From: JAAOZP01 sp964616835
GTDB taxonomy: Archaea > Thermoproteota > EX4484-205 > JAAOZP01
Direction of reading: 5' to 3'
Assembly: GCA_964616835.1 (NCBI GenBank)
Contig: CAZTSG010000034.1
Location: 1-14,171 of the forward strand
Length of the DNA: 14,171 bases
Part shown: positions 6,587-14,171 of the stretch, piece after piece
Position numbering within the stretch: the stretch's first letter is position 1
Layout of the letters: each line of letters opens with the position of its first letter
Made by a program: the position numbers and the translations under genes
The notes under the pieces: generated by a model
Databases searched by the model: none
Told to the model about the DNA's origin: nothing
What the model saw: the letters and a program-made list of their open reading frames with translations, nothing else

Positions 6587-8602
6587 TTGGACACAAAAGA
6601 GTATCCGGTGCCGCCGGAACTGCTTATTTCCATCTCAGTTTTAGCTAGCATTATAACAATCATATTCTTAACGCTGAGAATAATTCGCAAGAACGTTAGA
6701 GACCCTAGGGTAGTCAGGATCGCCGGCTACATAGAGTCTGGTGCTTCAGCATTCTTACGCACAGAGTACTCGGTCATAATGCTGTTCGACACCCTCGTCG
6801 CGACGATCCTCTTTCTCTTCCTGGGCTTTAAAACGGCAGTTGCATTCGTCTTAGGTGCAGTTCTATCGCTTGCCTCCGGCTTCGTGGGTATGAAAATTGC
6901 TGTAAAGGCAAACTCTAGAACCACAGAATCAGTCAACGGCAGTATTTCTAAGGGATTGAAGATGGCTCTAAGCGGCGGCTCAGTAATAGGCCTCTGTGTC
7001 ATAAGCCTAAGCCTATTGGGAATACTAGTACTGGTTTCAATGGTTGGACAATCCTCCTCTGGCCTTGAAGTAGAGTTCTTAACGGGCTACGCTATGGGCG
7101 CGAGCCTGACTGCTATTTTCATACAGATAGGCGGTGGAATTTTCACTAAAAGCGCTGATATCGGTGCCGACATAGTGGGTAAGATCGATTACAGGCTTCC
7201 CGAGGATGACCCTAGGAACCCTGCGGTAATCGCCGACCTGGTTGGCGATAACGTGGGTGACTGTGCCGGCAGGGGTGCTGACCTCTTCGAAACCCTTAGT
7301 GGAGACCTTGTCACCAGCATGATAATAGGATTATTCTTCATAGACAGGTATGGTTACATGATTCTGCTCTTCTCCCCTCTTTTCCTCTCCGTTGGGATAT
7401 TGTCGACGCTTGTCAGCATCGTCATAGCCTTTAAAATCAGTAATCCTACGAGAAGCTTCTTGACAAGTATCATTGTCTCTACATTATCGTCTTCAATAGG
7501 CCTATACTTTGTCTCCACGGTATTCATGAAGGACATTACGCTGTTCTACGCTGGAATGAGCGGGTTATTCGTTACTCTTCTAATGTCAATCGTTTCCAAT
7601 TACTATACTGGGGTTAATTCTCCACCTGTTAAGCACATGTATGAGTCTGCTAAAAGAGGCGCCGCCATAAACATGATAAGCGGATTCGCCTACGGTTTAA
7701 GAGGCGCTGTAATACCTGTTTTCCTAGTCTCAATAGCTGCAATATTCTCCTACCTCATTACTGGAAACGTATACGGCCTCGTCGCCGCGAACATCGGGAC
7801 AGATATACTCATAGGCACGGTAATGGCTTGGGATGCTTTCGGGCCAATAGTCGACAACGCTGGTGGAATAAACGAGATGTCGGGTGCAAGCAGCAATAAT
7901 GAGGCCTTTGACGCTTTGGATGCTGTCGGGAACACTACTAAGGCTTACACAAAGGCTTTCGCTCTAGCAAGCGGCACGTTCACAGCGTTCATAGCGTTAA
8001 TGACCTATTATCGTGTCGTAGGCAACAGGCCTATCGACTTGACTAACCCGTTTCACATAGCGGGGCTTCTGATAGGCATAGCCATTCCTTTCCTATTCTC
8101 ATCATACATAATGAGCGCGGTTGATTCAACAACGCTCGTAATGGTTGATGAAGTGAGGAGACAGTTCAACGAGAATCCTAGAATACTTTCGGGGCACGAC
8201 CTGCCTGCTTACGATAAATGCGTCAGAATAGCTACGCTTAAAGCTTTGAAACAAATGTCGCTGCCAGTATTGATCGCTGAAGCAAGCTTCCTAGGCTTTG
8301 GAATTCTCTTCGGAGTTAATGCTTTAGCAGGAATGCTCATAGGGCTCTTAGGTTCAAGCGCCATCTTGGGTATTAAGTGCATTCTCATGGGCGGCGCATT
8401 CGACAATACTAAGAAGCTTTTCGAATTGTCTAATAACAATGGTGACGAATCTCTTCAGACAGCCGTCGTCACAGGAGATACTTTCGGAGACCCGCTTAAG
8501 GACGTAGTGGGGCCCTCCCTAACGATACTAATGAAGAGCATTACAATGACTGCACTAACTTTCGAAGCAATACTACTTAAATACGCAATATTTCCCGTCT
8601 AG
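6587..8602 (+). CDS. hppA: Membrane-bound proton-translocating pyrophosphatase, K+-independent type
   Basis: This 671-residue, multi-spanning protein (about 15-16 membrane segments) hydrolyses pyrophosphate and uses the energy to pump protons out of the cytoplasm. Family motifs are complete: GGGIFTKSADIGADIVGK (182-199, including K188, D191, D195), PEDDPRNPAVIADLVGDNVG (205-224), GDCAG (224-228), DAFGPIVDNAGGINEMS, and GDTFGDPLKDV (630-640, with D631, D635, K638, D639). The segment GNTTKAYTK (448-456) has Lys at 452 and Thr at 455, where K+-dependent enzymes have Ala and Gly or Ala; this marks the K+-independent H+-pumping class. The start is TTG 6587: a stop at 6578-6580 closes the frame upstream and the first membrane helix begins within about 12 residues, so no other start fits. 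The Na+-pumping classes are K+-dependent, so H+ is the expected ion. Confidence 0.95.
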   Translation: MDTKEYPVPPELLISISVLASIITIIFLTLRIIRKNVRDPRVVRIAGYIESGASAFLRTEYSVIMLFDTLVATILFLFLGFKTAVAFVLGAVLSLASGFVGMKIAVKANSRTTESVNGSISKGLKMALSGGSVIGLCVISLSLLGILVLVSMVGQSSSGLEVEFLTGYAMGASLTAIFIQIGGGIFTKSADIGADIVGKIDYRLPEDDPRNPAVIADLVGDNVGDCAGRGADLFETLSGDLVTSMIIGLFFIDRYGYMILLFSPLFLSVGILSTLVSIVIAFKISNPTRSFLTSIIVSTLSSSIGLYFVSTVFMKDITLFYAGMSGLFVTLLMSIVSNYYTGVNSPPVKHMYESAKRGAAINMISGFAYGLRGAVIPVFLVSIAAIFSYLITGNVYGLVAANIGTDILIGTVMAWDAFGPIVDNAGGINEMSGASSNNEAFDALDAVGNTTKAYTKAFALASGTFTAFIALMTYYRVVGNRPIDLTNPFHIAGLLIGIAIPFLFSSYIMSAVDSTTLVMVDEVRRQFNENPRILSGHDLPAYDKCVRIATLKALKQMSLPVLIAEASFLGFGILFGVNALAGMLIGLLGSSAILGIKCILMGGAFDNTKKLFELSNNNGDESLQTAVVTGDTFGDPLKDVVGPSLTILMKSITMTALTFEAILLKYAIFPV

Positions 8603-8606
8603 GTAA

Positions 8607-8616
8607 TTTTTAAATA
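8607..8616 (+). promoter_or_regulatory. TATA-like box for the cyclophilin-like-fold gene
   Basis: TTTTTAAATA lies about 29 bases (centre) before TTG 8641, within 40 bases of the pyrophosphatase stop. No Shine-Dalgarno is present in between, so a leaderless message beginning at or next to the TTG is likely. This supports TTG 8641 as the true start. Confidence 0.55.
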
Positions 8617-8640
8617 CTATTCTGATTTTTCAATTTAGCG

Positions 8641-9024
8641 TTGACTGAAACAATACTAATAAAAAGCAAGTCCATAGGCGTGAAGAAAGCAGTTCTCCTC
8701 CCAGAGTTAAACCCTGAAACCGTTAAGGGAATAGTTGAAGCACTTCCGTTGAAAGGTTTTGCAAACACTTGGGGTGAGGAAGTATACTTCGAAATACCCG
8801 TCGCCTTGCCCGAGGAAAACTCTCGGAAAGAGGTGGAGAAGGGGGATGTCGCCTACTGGCCCCCTGGAAGAGCCATATGCATATTCTTCGGATTAACACC
8901 GATATCGAAGAAGGGGAGAATAATCGCTTATAGCCCCGTTAACGTTTTCGCTAAAATAGAGGGAGGCCTAGAGGAGTTTAAGAAGGTTAAGGATGGAGAA
9001 GAAATAATTGTTGAAAAGGAATAG
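8641..9024 (+). CDS. Cyclophilin-like fold protein (DUF369 / PF04126 type)
   Basis: This 127-residue soluble protein carries the marks of the TM1367-like cyclophilin-like family: NTWGEEVYFEIPV (43-55) and GDVAYWPPGRAICIFFG (68-84), followed by TPIS. The known structure in the family is a cyclophilin-like beta barrel, but prolyl isomerase activity has not been a general property; function is unknown. The length matches the family. It starts at TTG with a TATA-like box but no ribosome binding site upstream, and the C-terminus is acidic (EEIIVEKE). It is convergent with the PUA-protein gene, with stops two bases apart, so the two messages must overlap. Confidence 0.8.
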   Translation: MTETILIKSKSIGVKKAVLLPELNPETVKGIVEALPLKGFANTWGEEVYFEIPVALPEENSRKEVEKGDVAYWPPGRAICIFFGLTPISKKGRIIAYSPVNVFAKIEGGLEEFKKVKDGEEIIVEKE

Positions 9025-9026
9025 GT

Positions 9027-9524
9027 TTACTCCTCCTCTTCAAAGGACTCTTCACGCCTTAAACATTCTTTGAAGAAGACATCATTAGGCCTGTGGAGGT
9101 TTTTGACGACCTTGCCTTTACCCTCTTTAGAGATGTTGCTTGAGTCTTGAAGAGCTATTCCCACAGCGATCGCAATATACTCCTCCGAGACTATTGCGAC
9201 AGGGTCTCCCTTATGGAATTCGCTGTGCTTAACTACTCCAGGCATCATAACATCGGCGCCCTTGACTACGTGTTCAACAGCCCCCTTGTCTACAACAACC
9301 ACTGGACATGTAGTTAATCTCCCAAGGCTCTGAAGATGAGGGATAATCTTCCCGTTACTGAATATTATTAGAGCTGGAATATTATCTAAGACAAGTATGC
9401 TAGCGTTTTCGAGCTCGGCGATTTCAGCAAGATTAAATTTATCCTGCTTGAACGAGATCCTTTGAAGTTTTGCACTTTCTATTAGCTTGATTGATTCTTT
9501 CCTCCTTATCTGCTTCCTGCGCAA
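9027..9524 (-). CDS. Archaeal PUA-domain RNA-binding protein (MCTS1-like)
   Basis: This 165-residue protein has a basic N-terminal start (RRKQIRRKES), a first domain of about 75 residues, and a C-terminal PUA domain (about 78-155) with PVVVVDKGAVEHVVKGAD, MMPGV, FHKGDPVAIV and IAVGIALQDS, then GKGKVVKNLHRPND. This layout is the near-universal archaeal PUA protein related to eukaryotic MCTS1, which with DENR acts on the small ribosomal subunit in recycling and re-initiation; the archaeal role is thought to be ribosome- or tRNA-related. The start is TTG 9524, supported by GAGGAG (9533-9538) eight bases upstream. The tail EESFEEEE is acidic. Confidence 0.85.
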   Translation of the reverse strand: MRRKQIRRKESIKLIESAKLQRISFKQDKFNLAEIAELENASILVLDNIPALIIFSNGKIIPHLQSLGRLTTCPVVVVDKGAVEHVVKGADVMMPGVVKHSEFHKGDPVAIVSEEYIAIAVGIALQDSSNISKEGKGKVVKNLHRPNDVFFKECLRREESFEEEE

Positions 9525-9570
9525 TCTTGAAACTCCTCTGATGCTCTACTTTTAAAAGCTTTTTAAAAAC
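9525..9570 (-). promoter_or_regulatory. Promoter and Shine-Dalgarno for the PUA-protein gene
   Basis: On the - strand two TATA-like elements occur, GTTTTTAAAA (9561-9570) and CTTTTAAA (9551-9558). GAGGAG (9533-9538) ends eight bases before TTG 9524. Use of the farther TATA box would give a leader of about 15 bases containing this ribosome binding site. Confidence 0.55.
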
Positions 9571-9713
9571 ATCGGAAGACCGAAGACTTTCTAGAGGGTT
9601 GAATTATACGGCTTATTCTAAAGTATTGCTCGCATCATGTTTATTTGATCCTCTTTTACGGCTTAAAGCTCTTCGTATGATTGGCTAATCAAAGCTCCAA
9701 AGATAACTATTTT

Positions 9714-9746
9714 TCGTAATAGATTCTTATTCTAAAAATATTACGA
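9714..9746 (-). terminator. 8-bp inverted repeat after the anchored surface-protein gene
   Basis: TCGTAATA (9714-9721) and TATTACGA (9739-9746) form a perfect 8-bp stem with a 17-base A+T-rich loop, starting 10 bases past the stop of the gene that ends at 9757 on the - strand. T-rich tracts on the - strand in and after the structure fit termination. It could instead be a protein-binding palindrome. The rest of 9525-9756 holds nothing recognised. Confidence 0.35.
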
Positions 9747-9756
9747 TGGAGAAAAA

Positions 9757-11244
9757 TTAGGTGGGAGTTGGTGGCGACGGTGGAGGAAGCGTCTCTACAG
9801 GCGGCTTCTTTCTCCTAGTTAAGACGATTAAAACTATTACAACTACTATCGCAACAACTACTCCCGCCACTATTAACGTAAGCATATCTTCTCCTTTCTT
9901 TTCAACGGCTACATGAGTCACCTGGAATGAAACATCCTTTAATTGAGAAATTGAAGATATATCTACCCACTTAGCATAGGTACCGTTCTGATACTGTGGA
10001 GTTGGCGCTGAGGATGGTATAGCTATATTAAGCTTCTTGTCAGTTTCTTGTATGCAAATTATCTCCACATCCATGGAAAAGCTTCTGCTTGCATAAAACT
10101 GGAATGGGGACAACTGGGTTTTCAAATCCTCTTCAAAGGGTAAGAGGTCTTGGATAAATCCTGTAAAAGTAAAGTTGTCTGGAGTTCCTTCAAGCGGTGG
10201 TTTCAGTCTCATTAGTTGCAGATCTCCTTTCAAAACTCTTCCCTCAGGACGAGCTTCAGTCTGCAACACTATCGTGAAGCCTCTATAGTATATTGTAGTG
10301 TTTTTCAACCTTTGAATGAGAGGCAGGTATTTTGATCCCCTAACTCTGTCGCATTTTGCAATCTGTTCTACCACGCTTAAAGCCTGAAGCCTATTGTATT
10401 CAACGGCTTCGTCTATGTGTTTAGAGAACCTTAACTCCCCACTGCCGCTCACGCTAATCGCATTGCTGTCGACAGTAATCATGATGTTAATTCTGCCATC
10501 CTCATCTGCCACTGGTGTGAACGGAGTTACAATTAGGAAGGGGGAAAACACGCATTGTTTTTCGATGATTTTCTCAGAAGCCCTTGTAATATTCCCCTTT
10601 AGTTCGATTTCAAATAATGCTGAGCACAGGTTTGTTCCCTTAGCAACACCGTTTACTGAAAACTTATTGATTGTTATCCCAGTGTCTGTAAGGTATTGTT
10701 CGATAGTTGGTTTTAAATACTGGGGTATCATGGGAAGCATTAAAATAAGCATATCTACATTGTCGGTTAAGATCATAACCTCTCCCTCAGCTTTAATTAA
10801 GGTTTCGCTAAGAATGATTTTGGCTCTAGCTTCATCTAGCGAGATTGGAAATGGATAAGCACTCTTTGCCTCGTTTTCATTAAAATCGATGTAGATATCC
10901 ATCTCTGCCTGCTCCTTTCTTCCTACTGCTCCGATTTCAATCCTCCTAAATACTCTGGATACGCTTTCTGCAGCCTCTCTGCTTAGTAACTGGGCTTGAA
11001 GCTGAAAGGTAAGCTGTTTACTATCTGAAGATACTGTTGAAGTGAAACTGAGGTCTAAAGGTACGCTCTCTGGAATTTGCGCTTCTATCTTTGAGCCGAT
11101 GCTGAAAGAAGCATCTGGATATACACGAATTGTCAAGGGGATCTTAAAGCTTTCTGGGCTTGACTTAATTGGCAGGATATTGGGAGACAGCATCATAAGC
11201 ATAATTAAAATTATTTTACAGCTTGAGATCACTCTACTATTCAT
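9757..11244 (-). CDS. Secreted protein with C-terminal membrane anchor, unknown function
   Basis: This 495-residue protein has an N-terminal signal peptide (about residues 1-28, hydrophobic core IILIMLMMLSPNIL), a long beta-rich extracytoplasmic body, a single membrane helix near 454-476 (MLTLIVAGVVVAIVVV onward), a basic RRKK stop-transfer and a short proline-rich tail (PPPSPPTPT). It should sit on the outside of the membrane with its tail inside. The start ATG 11244 is clear, with ACTTAAATAC (- strand, 11277-11286) as a TATA-like box giving a leader of about 10 bases. No family was recognised; the body contains no catalytic motif that could be identified. The layout matches many archaeal cell-surface proteins. 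The gene is 56 bases downstream of the DUF89 gene on the same strand but seems to have its own promoter. Confidence 0.75.
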   Translation of the reverse strand: MNSRVISSCKIILIMLMMLSPNILPIKSSPESFKIPLTIRVYPDASFSIGSKIEAQIPESVPLDLSFTSTVSSDSKQLTFQLQAQLLSREAAESVSRVFRRIEIGAVGRKEQAEMDIYIDFNENEAKSAYPFPISLDEARAKIILSETLIKAEGEVMILTDNVDMLILMLPMIPQYLKPTIEQYLTDTGITINKFSVNGVAKGTNLCSALFEIELKGNITRASEKIIEKQCVFSPFLIVTPFTPVADEDGRINIMITVDSNAISVSGSGELRFSKHIDEAVEYNRLQALSVVEQIAKCDRVRGSKYLPLIQRLKNTTIYYRGFTIVLQTEARPEGRVLKGDLQLMRLKPPLEGTPDNFTFTGFIQDLLPFEEDLKTQLSPFQFYASRSFSMDVEIICIQETDKKLNIAIPSSAPTPQYQNGTYAKWVDISSISQLKDVSFQVTHVAVEKKGEDMLTLIVAGVVVAIVVVIVLIVLTRRKKPPVETLPPPSPPTPT

Positions 11245-11276
11245 GTTTTTTCACAGAATTTTTCCTTCTAAAAGCT

Positions 11277-11286
11277 GTATTTAAGT
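11277..11286 (-). promoter_or_regulatory. TATA-like box for the anchored surface-protein gene
   Basis: ACTTAAATAC on the - strand is centred about 37 bases before ATG 11244, so transcription would begin near 11254-11256 with a very short leader. It lies in the 56-base gap after the DUF89 gene. Confidence 0.45.
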
Positions 11287-11300
11287 TTTTAATTTATCGA

Positions 11301-12206
11301 TTAGGATTTGTAGAATTTGCATAATTTAACTATGTTTGAACCTGATGGAATACCCAGGCTTTTGGCAACGACTTCGCATTTTACTCTCAGAACATAGCAG
11401 ATGTGCTTTCCAATGTTTTTCTCAAATCCGATTAGAGACTCGAAGTTACCCTGCCCCTTAGATATTATTATATCCGTCTCCTTCAACGCTTTCTTAAACT
11501 CTTCAGAAACTCTATTCATTACGATACCTATGGTATCGTCTCCCGTTGTCATGACTTTGTCACAAACTTCATTCAGATCAACGTACTCGGCATCTTCCAG
11601 CGTAGCGTCGTTTAGAACAGGTCCTTCCTTGACAACCATAGTAACTCTGCAGTCCCATCTCTCTTTCAAGCATTTTGCAACAAGCTTGTCGAAAACTATT
11701 TCGCCAGCATTATCAGTAAGGTATAACACGTTTACACCATTAGCGATTATCTTGCATAGGTTGTCAACATCATCTATTGCCAAAGGTTCTTTTAAGTAAT
11801 TATTGAACTGTGACAGGAGTTTTTCAAGATTGAAACTGTGTCCATGAACTTCGAAATCAATCATGTTTCCAATTATGGAGGATTTTAAGCTTAGCCTTAA
11901 AGCCTCTACGGGATCTTCTGTTTTTTCAAAAATTCTTTGGAGGTCTTCATATGCTCTAAGAGCAACGTCGTTTGAAAAAAGTTTTAAATGTTTAAACGGG
12001 TCGTTAACTTTGGTTATTTGTTGTGTAATCTTAAACACATGAGAATGAAGAATATTTGGCGAAGTTTCTTCTTCAATAGCTTTAGGAAGCCATTTTAAAG
12101 CTTCGAAAAGTATCCTTCTAATCTCCTCTGGATTACTAGTGGCTTTTAAAGCTATGTCGTATGCAGCATTAATAGTACAGGGGATGCAGAGTAGTCCAGG
12201 CTTCAT
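11301..12206 (-). CDS. DUF89 family protein (damage-control phosphatase, ARMT1-like)
   Basis: This 301-residue protein (from ATG 12206) belongs to the metal-dependent DUF89 group. It begins MKPGLLCIPC, with the C7-x-x-C10 pair found in the archaeal/prokaryotic subfamily. It has GNMIDF, the metal-site motif LTDNAGEIVFD (D165, N166, E169), GPVLNDAT (N199, D200) and DIIISKGQGNFESL (250-258 region). Characterised DUF89 proteins hydrolyse phosphate esters of harmful or stray metabolites such as sugar phosphates and phosphopantetheine-type compounds; the substrate here is unknown. An in-frame TTG at 12218 would add four residues, but the TATA-like box at 12230-12239 is about 28 bases from ATG 12206, and family N-termini begin at MKP, so ATG is preferred as a leaderless start. 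It is divergent from a sugar nucleotidyltransferase gene. Confidence 0.88.
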   Translation of the reverse strand: MKPGLLCIPCTINAAYDIALKATSNPEEIRRILFEALKWLPKAIEEETSPNILHSHVFKITQQITKVNDPFKHLKLFSNDVALRAYEDLQRIFEKTEDPVEALRLSLKSSIIGNMIDFEVHGHSFNLEKLLSQFNNYLKEPLAIDDVDNLCKIIANGVNVLYLTDNAGEIVFDKLVAKCLKERWDCRVTMVVKEGPVLNDATLEDAEYVDLNEVCDKVMTTGDDTIGIVMNRVSEEFKKALKETDIIISKGQGNFESLIGFEKNIGKHICYVLRVKCEVVAKSLGIPSGSNIVKLCKFYKS

Positions 12207-12229
12207 TGGGATATGCAATTAAAATTAGG

Positions 12230-12239
12230 CTTATAAATC
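12230..12239 (-). promoter_or_regulatory. TATA-like box for the DUF89 gene
   Basis: GATTTATAAG on the - strand is centred about 28 bases before ATG 12206, the spacing expected for a leaderless message. The TTG at 12218 would be too close to this box. It shares a 125-base divergent gap with the nucleotidyltransferase promoter. Confidence 0.55.
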
Positions 12240-12290
12240 TACTAGGTCTTTATTTCACAGCGTTTCAAGCTTCTGTTCTTGATATGAGGT

Positions 12291-12322
12291 AAAAGTTTAT
12301 CTAACGCTTTTAAACGGAGAAG
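12291..12322 (+). promoter_or_regulatory. Promoter and ribosome binding site for the nucleotidyltransferase gene
   Basis: Two TATA-like elements occur, AAAAGTTTAT (12291-12300) and GCTTTTAAAC (12306-12315). GGAGAAG (12316-12322) lies nine bases before TTG 12332. The first box would give a leader too short to include the ribosome binding site, so which is used, and whether the message is leaderless, cannot be settled here. Confidence 0.4.
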
Positions 12323-12331
12323 CTTAAAGAA

Positions 12332-13066
12332 TTGAGAGTTATTGTTCCTGCAGGAGGCTTTGCAAAACGTCTCCAACACCTTGGGGTGCACATGGCGAAA
12401 CCGCTCGTTAAAGTTTGCGATAAACCAATAATAGATTATGTAATGGAGAAAGTAATAAACCTCGACCCGAGTGAAATAATTATTACTGTAAACAAGAAGT
12501 TTGAGAAAGACTTTAGAGACTGGTTGAGCTCACGAAACTACGATAATGCTTGGCTTCATGTCGAGGGCAGTACGCGCGAAGAGGAGAAACCTGGAACTGT
12601 GCTCTCCCTTGCAATGCTCCTTGATAAAATTCCTGAGGACGAGTATCTAATAATTGCCGGAGATAATCTTTTTTCTCTAAATCTAAAGGATTTTGTAAAC
12701 TTCTTCTATGTTAAGAAAGCGTCGGTTATCGCTCTTTACGACGTTAAAAATGTTGAACTAGTTAAAATGTATTCCTGTGTCAGGATCTCGGAGGACAATA
12801 GGGTCTTAGAATTCGTTGAGAAGCCAGCCAACCCGAGTTCAACCTTAATTTCAACAGCTATCTACATGCTTCCATGGAAATCCCTTGTCAGAGTCAGAGA
12901 CTACCTGAGTGAAGGAGGTAATAGGGATGCTCCAGGATATTTCATATCATGGCTGTGCAAGAATGAGCCTGTTTACGGGTATGCTTTTCAAGGATACTGG
13001 TTTGACATAGGGACACCGCAAACATATGAGGAAGCCTGCAGGTTCATGGAGAGCCTCAATAAATGA
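12332..13066 (+). CDS. Sugar-phosphate nucleotidyltransferase (NTP_transferase family)
   Basis: This 244-residue cytoplasmic enzyme starts MRVIVPAGGFAKRL, a variant of the GGxGTRL nucleotide-binding loop (G8, G9, R13), followed by KPLVKVCDKPIIDYVM (23-38). AGDNLF contains the metal-binding D111. FVEKP (161-165), TAIYML (175-180) and GYWFDIGTPQTYEEA (221-235, D225 as the second metal ligand) complete the core. This is the fold that joins an NTP and a sugar-1-phosphate to give an NDP-sugar, as in glucose-1-phosphate thymidylyl- or uridylyltransferases; the exact sugar cannot be read. There is no left-handed beta-helix domain at the C-terminus. TTG 12332 is the start because the first strand begins at residue 2. 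It is followed after 50 bases by purM on the same strand, which has its own TATA-like box. Confidence 0.88.
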   Translation: MRVIVPAGGFAKRLQHLGVHMAKPLVKVCDKPIIDYVMEKVINLDPSEIIITVNKKFEKDFRDWLSSRNYDNAWLHVEGSTREEEKPGTVLSLAMLLDKIPEDEYLIIAGDNLFSLNLKDFVNFFYVKKASVIALYDVKNVELVKMYSCVRISEDNRVLEFVEKPANPSSTLISTAIYMLPWKSLVRVRDYLSEGGNRDAPGYFISWLCKNEPVYGYAFQGYWFDIGTPQTYEEACRFMESLNK

Positions 13067-13088
13067 TTCTTGAGAAAACTGGTTAAAG

Positions 13089-13098
13089 GTTTAAAATC
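13089..13098 (+). promoter_or_regulatory. TATA-like box for purM
   Basis: GTTTAAAATC is centred about 23-24 bases before ATG 13117, and no Shine-Dalgarno lies between. A leaderless or near-leaderless purM message is implied. Confidence 0.45.
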
Positions 13099-13116
13099 TT
13101 CTTTCTCAAAACAAAC

Positions 13117-14171
13117 ATGAGAATGCCTTCTGAATACGAGAAGCTTGGAGTAGATATGGAGAAAAAGGGAGTAGAATTTTTGAAAAAGATTACGGACGAC
13201 CTTTTTCCCGAAGCTTTCTCCTCCGTAGTTAAGGATCCTTTACATCCAGACTGGGGTATTGTGCTTCATACTGATGGTGCTGGAACAAAGCCAGTAGTCT
13301 CCTACATTTACTATAAGGAGACTGGTGAAAGGAGATTTTTTGAAACCTTGGCTAATGATGTTGTTGCTATGAATGTTGATGATGCAGTATGTGTGGGAAG
13401 TGTTCCAATAGCTTTCTCAGACTACGTTGCGGTAAACCCGTTTAAAGTCTACAAGCAGGAGCTTCTTGAAAGCCTGGCTAAAGGCTTTTCTAGAGTCTTT
13501 TCAATGCTTAGAGAAAACGGGGCGGGGCTTCTTTTCAGCGGTGGCGAGACAGCAGACCTGCCTGACATTGTTAGAACATTCGACATATCAGGGACGGTGG
13601 TGGCTAGAGTCAAGCTTTCCAAGGTAATAACCGGCAGGAATATTTCTCCGGGAGACATTATAGTTGGTTTGAGGAGCGGTGGGAAAGCAAGGTATGAAGA
13701 GAAGGAGAATAGCGGGATAATGTGCAATGGCCTAACGCTTGCCAGACACTGCCTCTTAACTAACGATTACTTGAAGAAGTATCCGGAAACATGCTTTGAG
13801 GAAATTAAGGGATACTATGGACGATTCAAAATAGACTCTTTCGTCGACGAGCTTAGTATGACTGTTGGAGAAGCATTATTGTCACCAACCAGGATCTACC
13901 TGCCCATAATACTCGAGGTCCTAAAAAGAGTTAAAGCAAAAGCCATAATTCATAACACTGGAGGAGGGTTAACGAAATGTCTGAGAGTAGGCAGAAACAT
14001 AAAGTACATTAAGGATAATCTTCCTGAACCAGACCCAATATTCAAACTCATACAGGCTGAGAGCCATGAAGAACCCAGAAACATGTATCGAAGCTTCAAC
14101 ATGGGGATCGGCTTAGAGATAGTGGTTAAGAAAGGAGATGAAGACAGAGTTATAGACATTGCTGAAAAGTT
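13117..14171 (+). CDS. purM: Phosphoribosylformylglycinamidine cyclo-ligase (AIR synthase), 3'-partial
   Basis: The frame is open from ATG 13117 to the window edge (351 codons, no stop). It makes aminoimidazole ribotide from FGAM and ATP in purine synthesis. Motifs in order: YEKLGVD (7-13), HTDGAGTKP (51-59), NDVVAMNVDD (80-89, ATP/metal site), SGGETADLP (141-149), GIMCNGLTLAR (200-210), LLSPTRIYLP (254-263), HNTGGGLTK (279-287) and MYRSFNMGIGLEIV (323-336). All are hallmarks of PurM. The segment between TLAR and LLSPTR is longer (about 40 residues) than in the E. coli enzyme. The protein is nearly complete at the edge; the end of the C-terminal domain is missing. A second ATG two codons later is possible. 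The TATA-like box at 13089 supports 13117. Confidence 0.93.
   Translation, partial: MRMPSEYEKLGVDMEKKGVEFLKKITDDLFPEAFSSVVKDPLHPDWGIVLHTDGAGTKPVVSYIYYKETGERRFFETLANDVVAMNVDDAVCVGSVPIAFSDYVAVNPFKVYKQELLESLAKGFSRVFSMLRENGAGLLFSGGETADLPDIVRTFDISGTVVARVKLSKVITGRNISPGDIIVGLRSGGKARYEEKENSGIMCNGLTLARHCLLTNDYLKKYPETCFEEIKGYYGRFKIDSFVDELSMTVGEALLSPTRIYLPIILEVLKRVKAKAIIHNTGGGLTKCLRVGRNIKYIKDNLPEPDPIFKLIQAESHEEPRNMYRSFNMGIGLEIVVKKGDEDRVIDIAEK

Noticed and set aside
10394..10858. 154-residue open frame on the + strand
   Set aside because: Antisense shadow of the anchored surface-protein gene; no promoter, ribosome binding site or coherent protein features.
11401..11799. 132-residue open frame on the + strand
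   Set aside because: Antisense to the DUF89 gene, whose family motifs are intact on the - strand.
13449..13727. 92-residue open frame on the - strand
   Set aside because: Antisense shadow of purM, which is fully open on the + strand with all family motifs.

Overview
The window looks like chromosomal DNA from an archaeon. The proteins are archaeal in type: an MCTS1-like PUA protein, a DUF89 protein with an N-terminal CxxC, a K+-independent-type membrane pyrophosphatase and a UPF0182 membrane protein. Gene starts also look archaeal, with TATA-like boxes about 22-30 bases upstream of several start codons, which implies leaderless or short-leader messages. Several genes start with TTG. Shine-Dalgarno matches are strong where a leader exists (GGAGGTG before 2561, GAGGAG before the gene starting at 9524). 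A Thermoproteota/TACK lineage such as a Bathyarchaeia-like organism is a reasonable guess, but the sequence alone cannot fix it.

Layout, left to right. A UPF0182 gene runs off the left edge and ends at 2376, followed by two hairpins, the second with a T tract. From 2514 to about 5520 (possibly 5879) there is an A+T-richer cassette on the + strand: a secretion-signal ORF and a beta-rich mature domain in different frames (one gene broken by a single-base shift), a two-TM protein with a large outside domain, an ABC ATPase, an ABC-2-like permease that overlaps it, and perhaps a small two-TM protein. Then come a TudS-related putative desulfidase (-), a membrane H+-pyrophosphatase (+), a small cyclophilin-like-fold protein (+), the PUA protein (-), a secreted protein with a C-terminal membrane anchor (-), a DUF89 metal-dependent phosphatase family protein (-), a sugar-phosphate nucleotidyltransferase (+) and purM (+), which runs off the right edge.

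Most flanking genes appear to be individually transcribed chromosomal genes (energy coupling, purine synthesis, translation, sugar activation, metabolite repair). The cassette is the one accessory-looking block. Its order (secreted peptide or protein, membrane protein, ATPase, permease) suggests a dedicated export, immunity or surface-protein system. No RNA gene, CRISPR array, insertion sequence or transposase was seen. No gene-free stretch exceeds 300 bases; the longest is 9525-9756.
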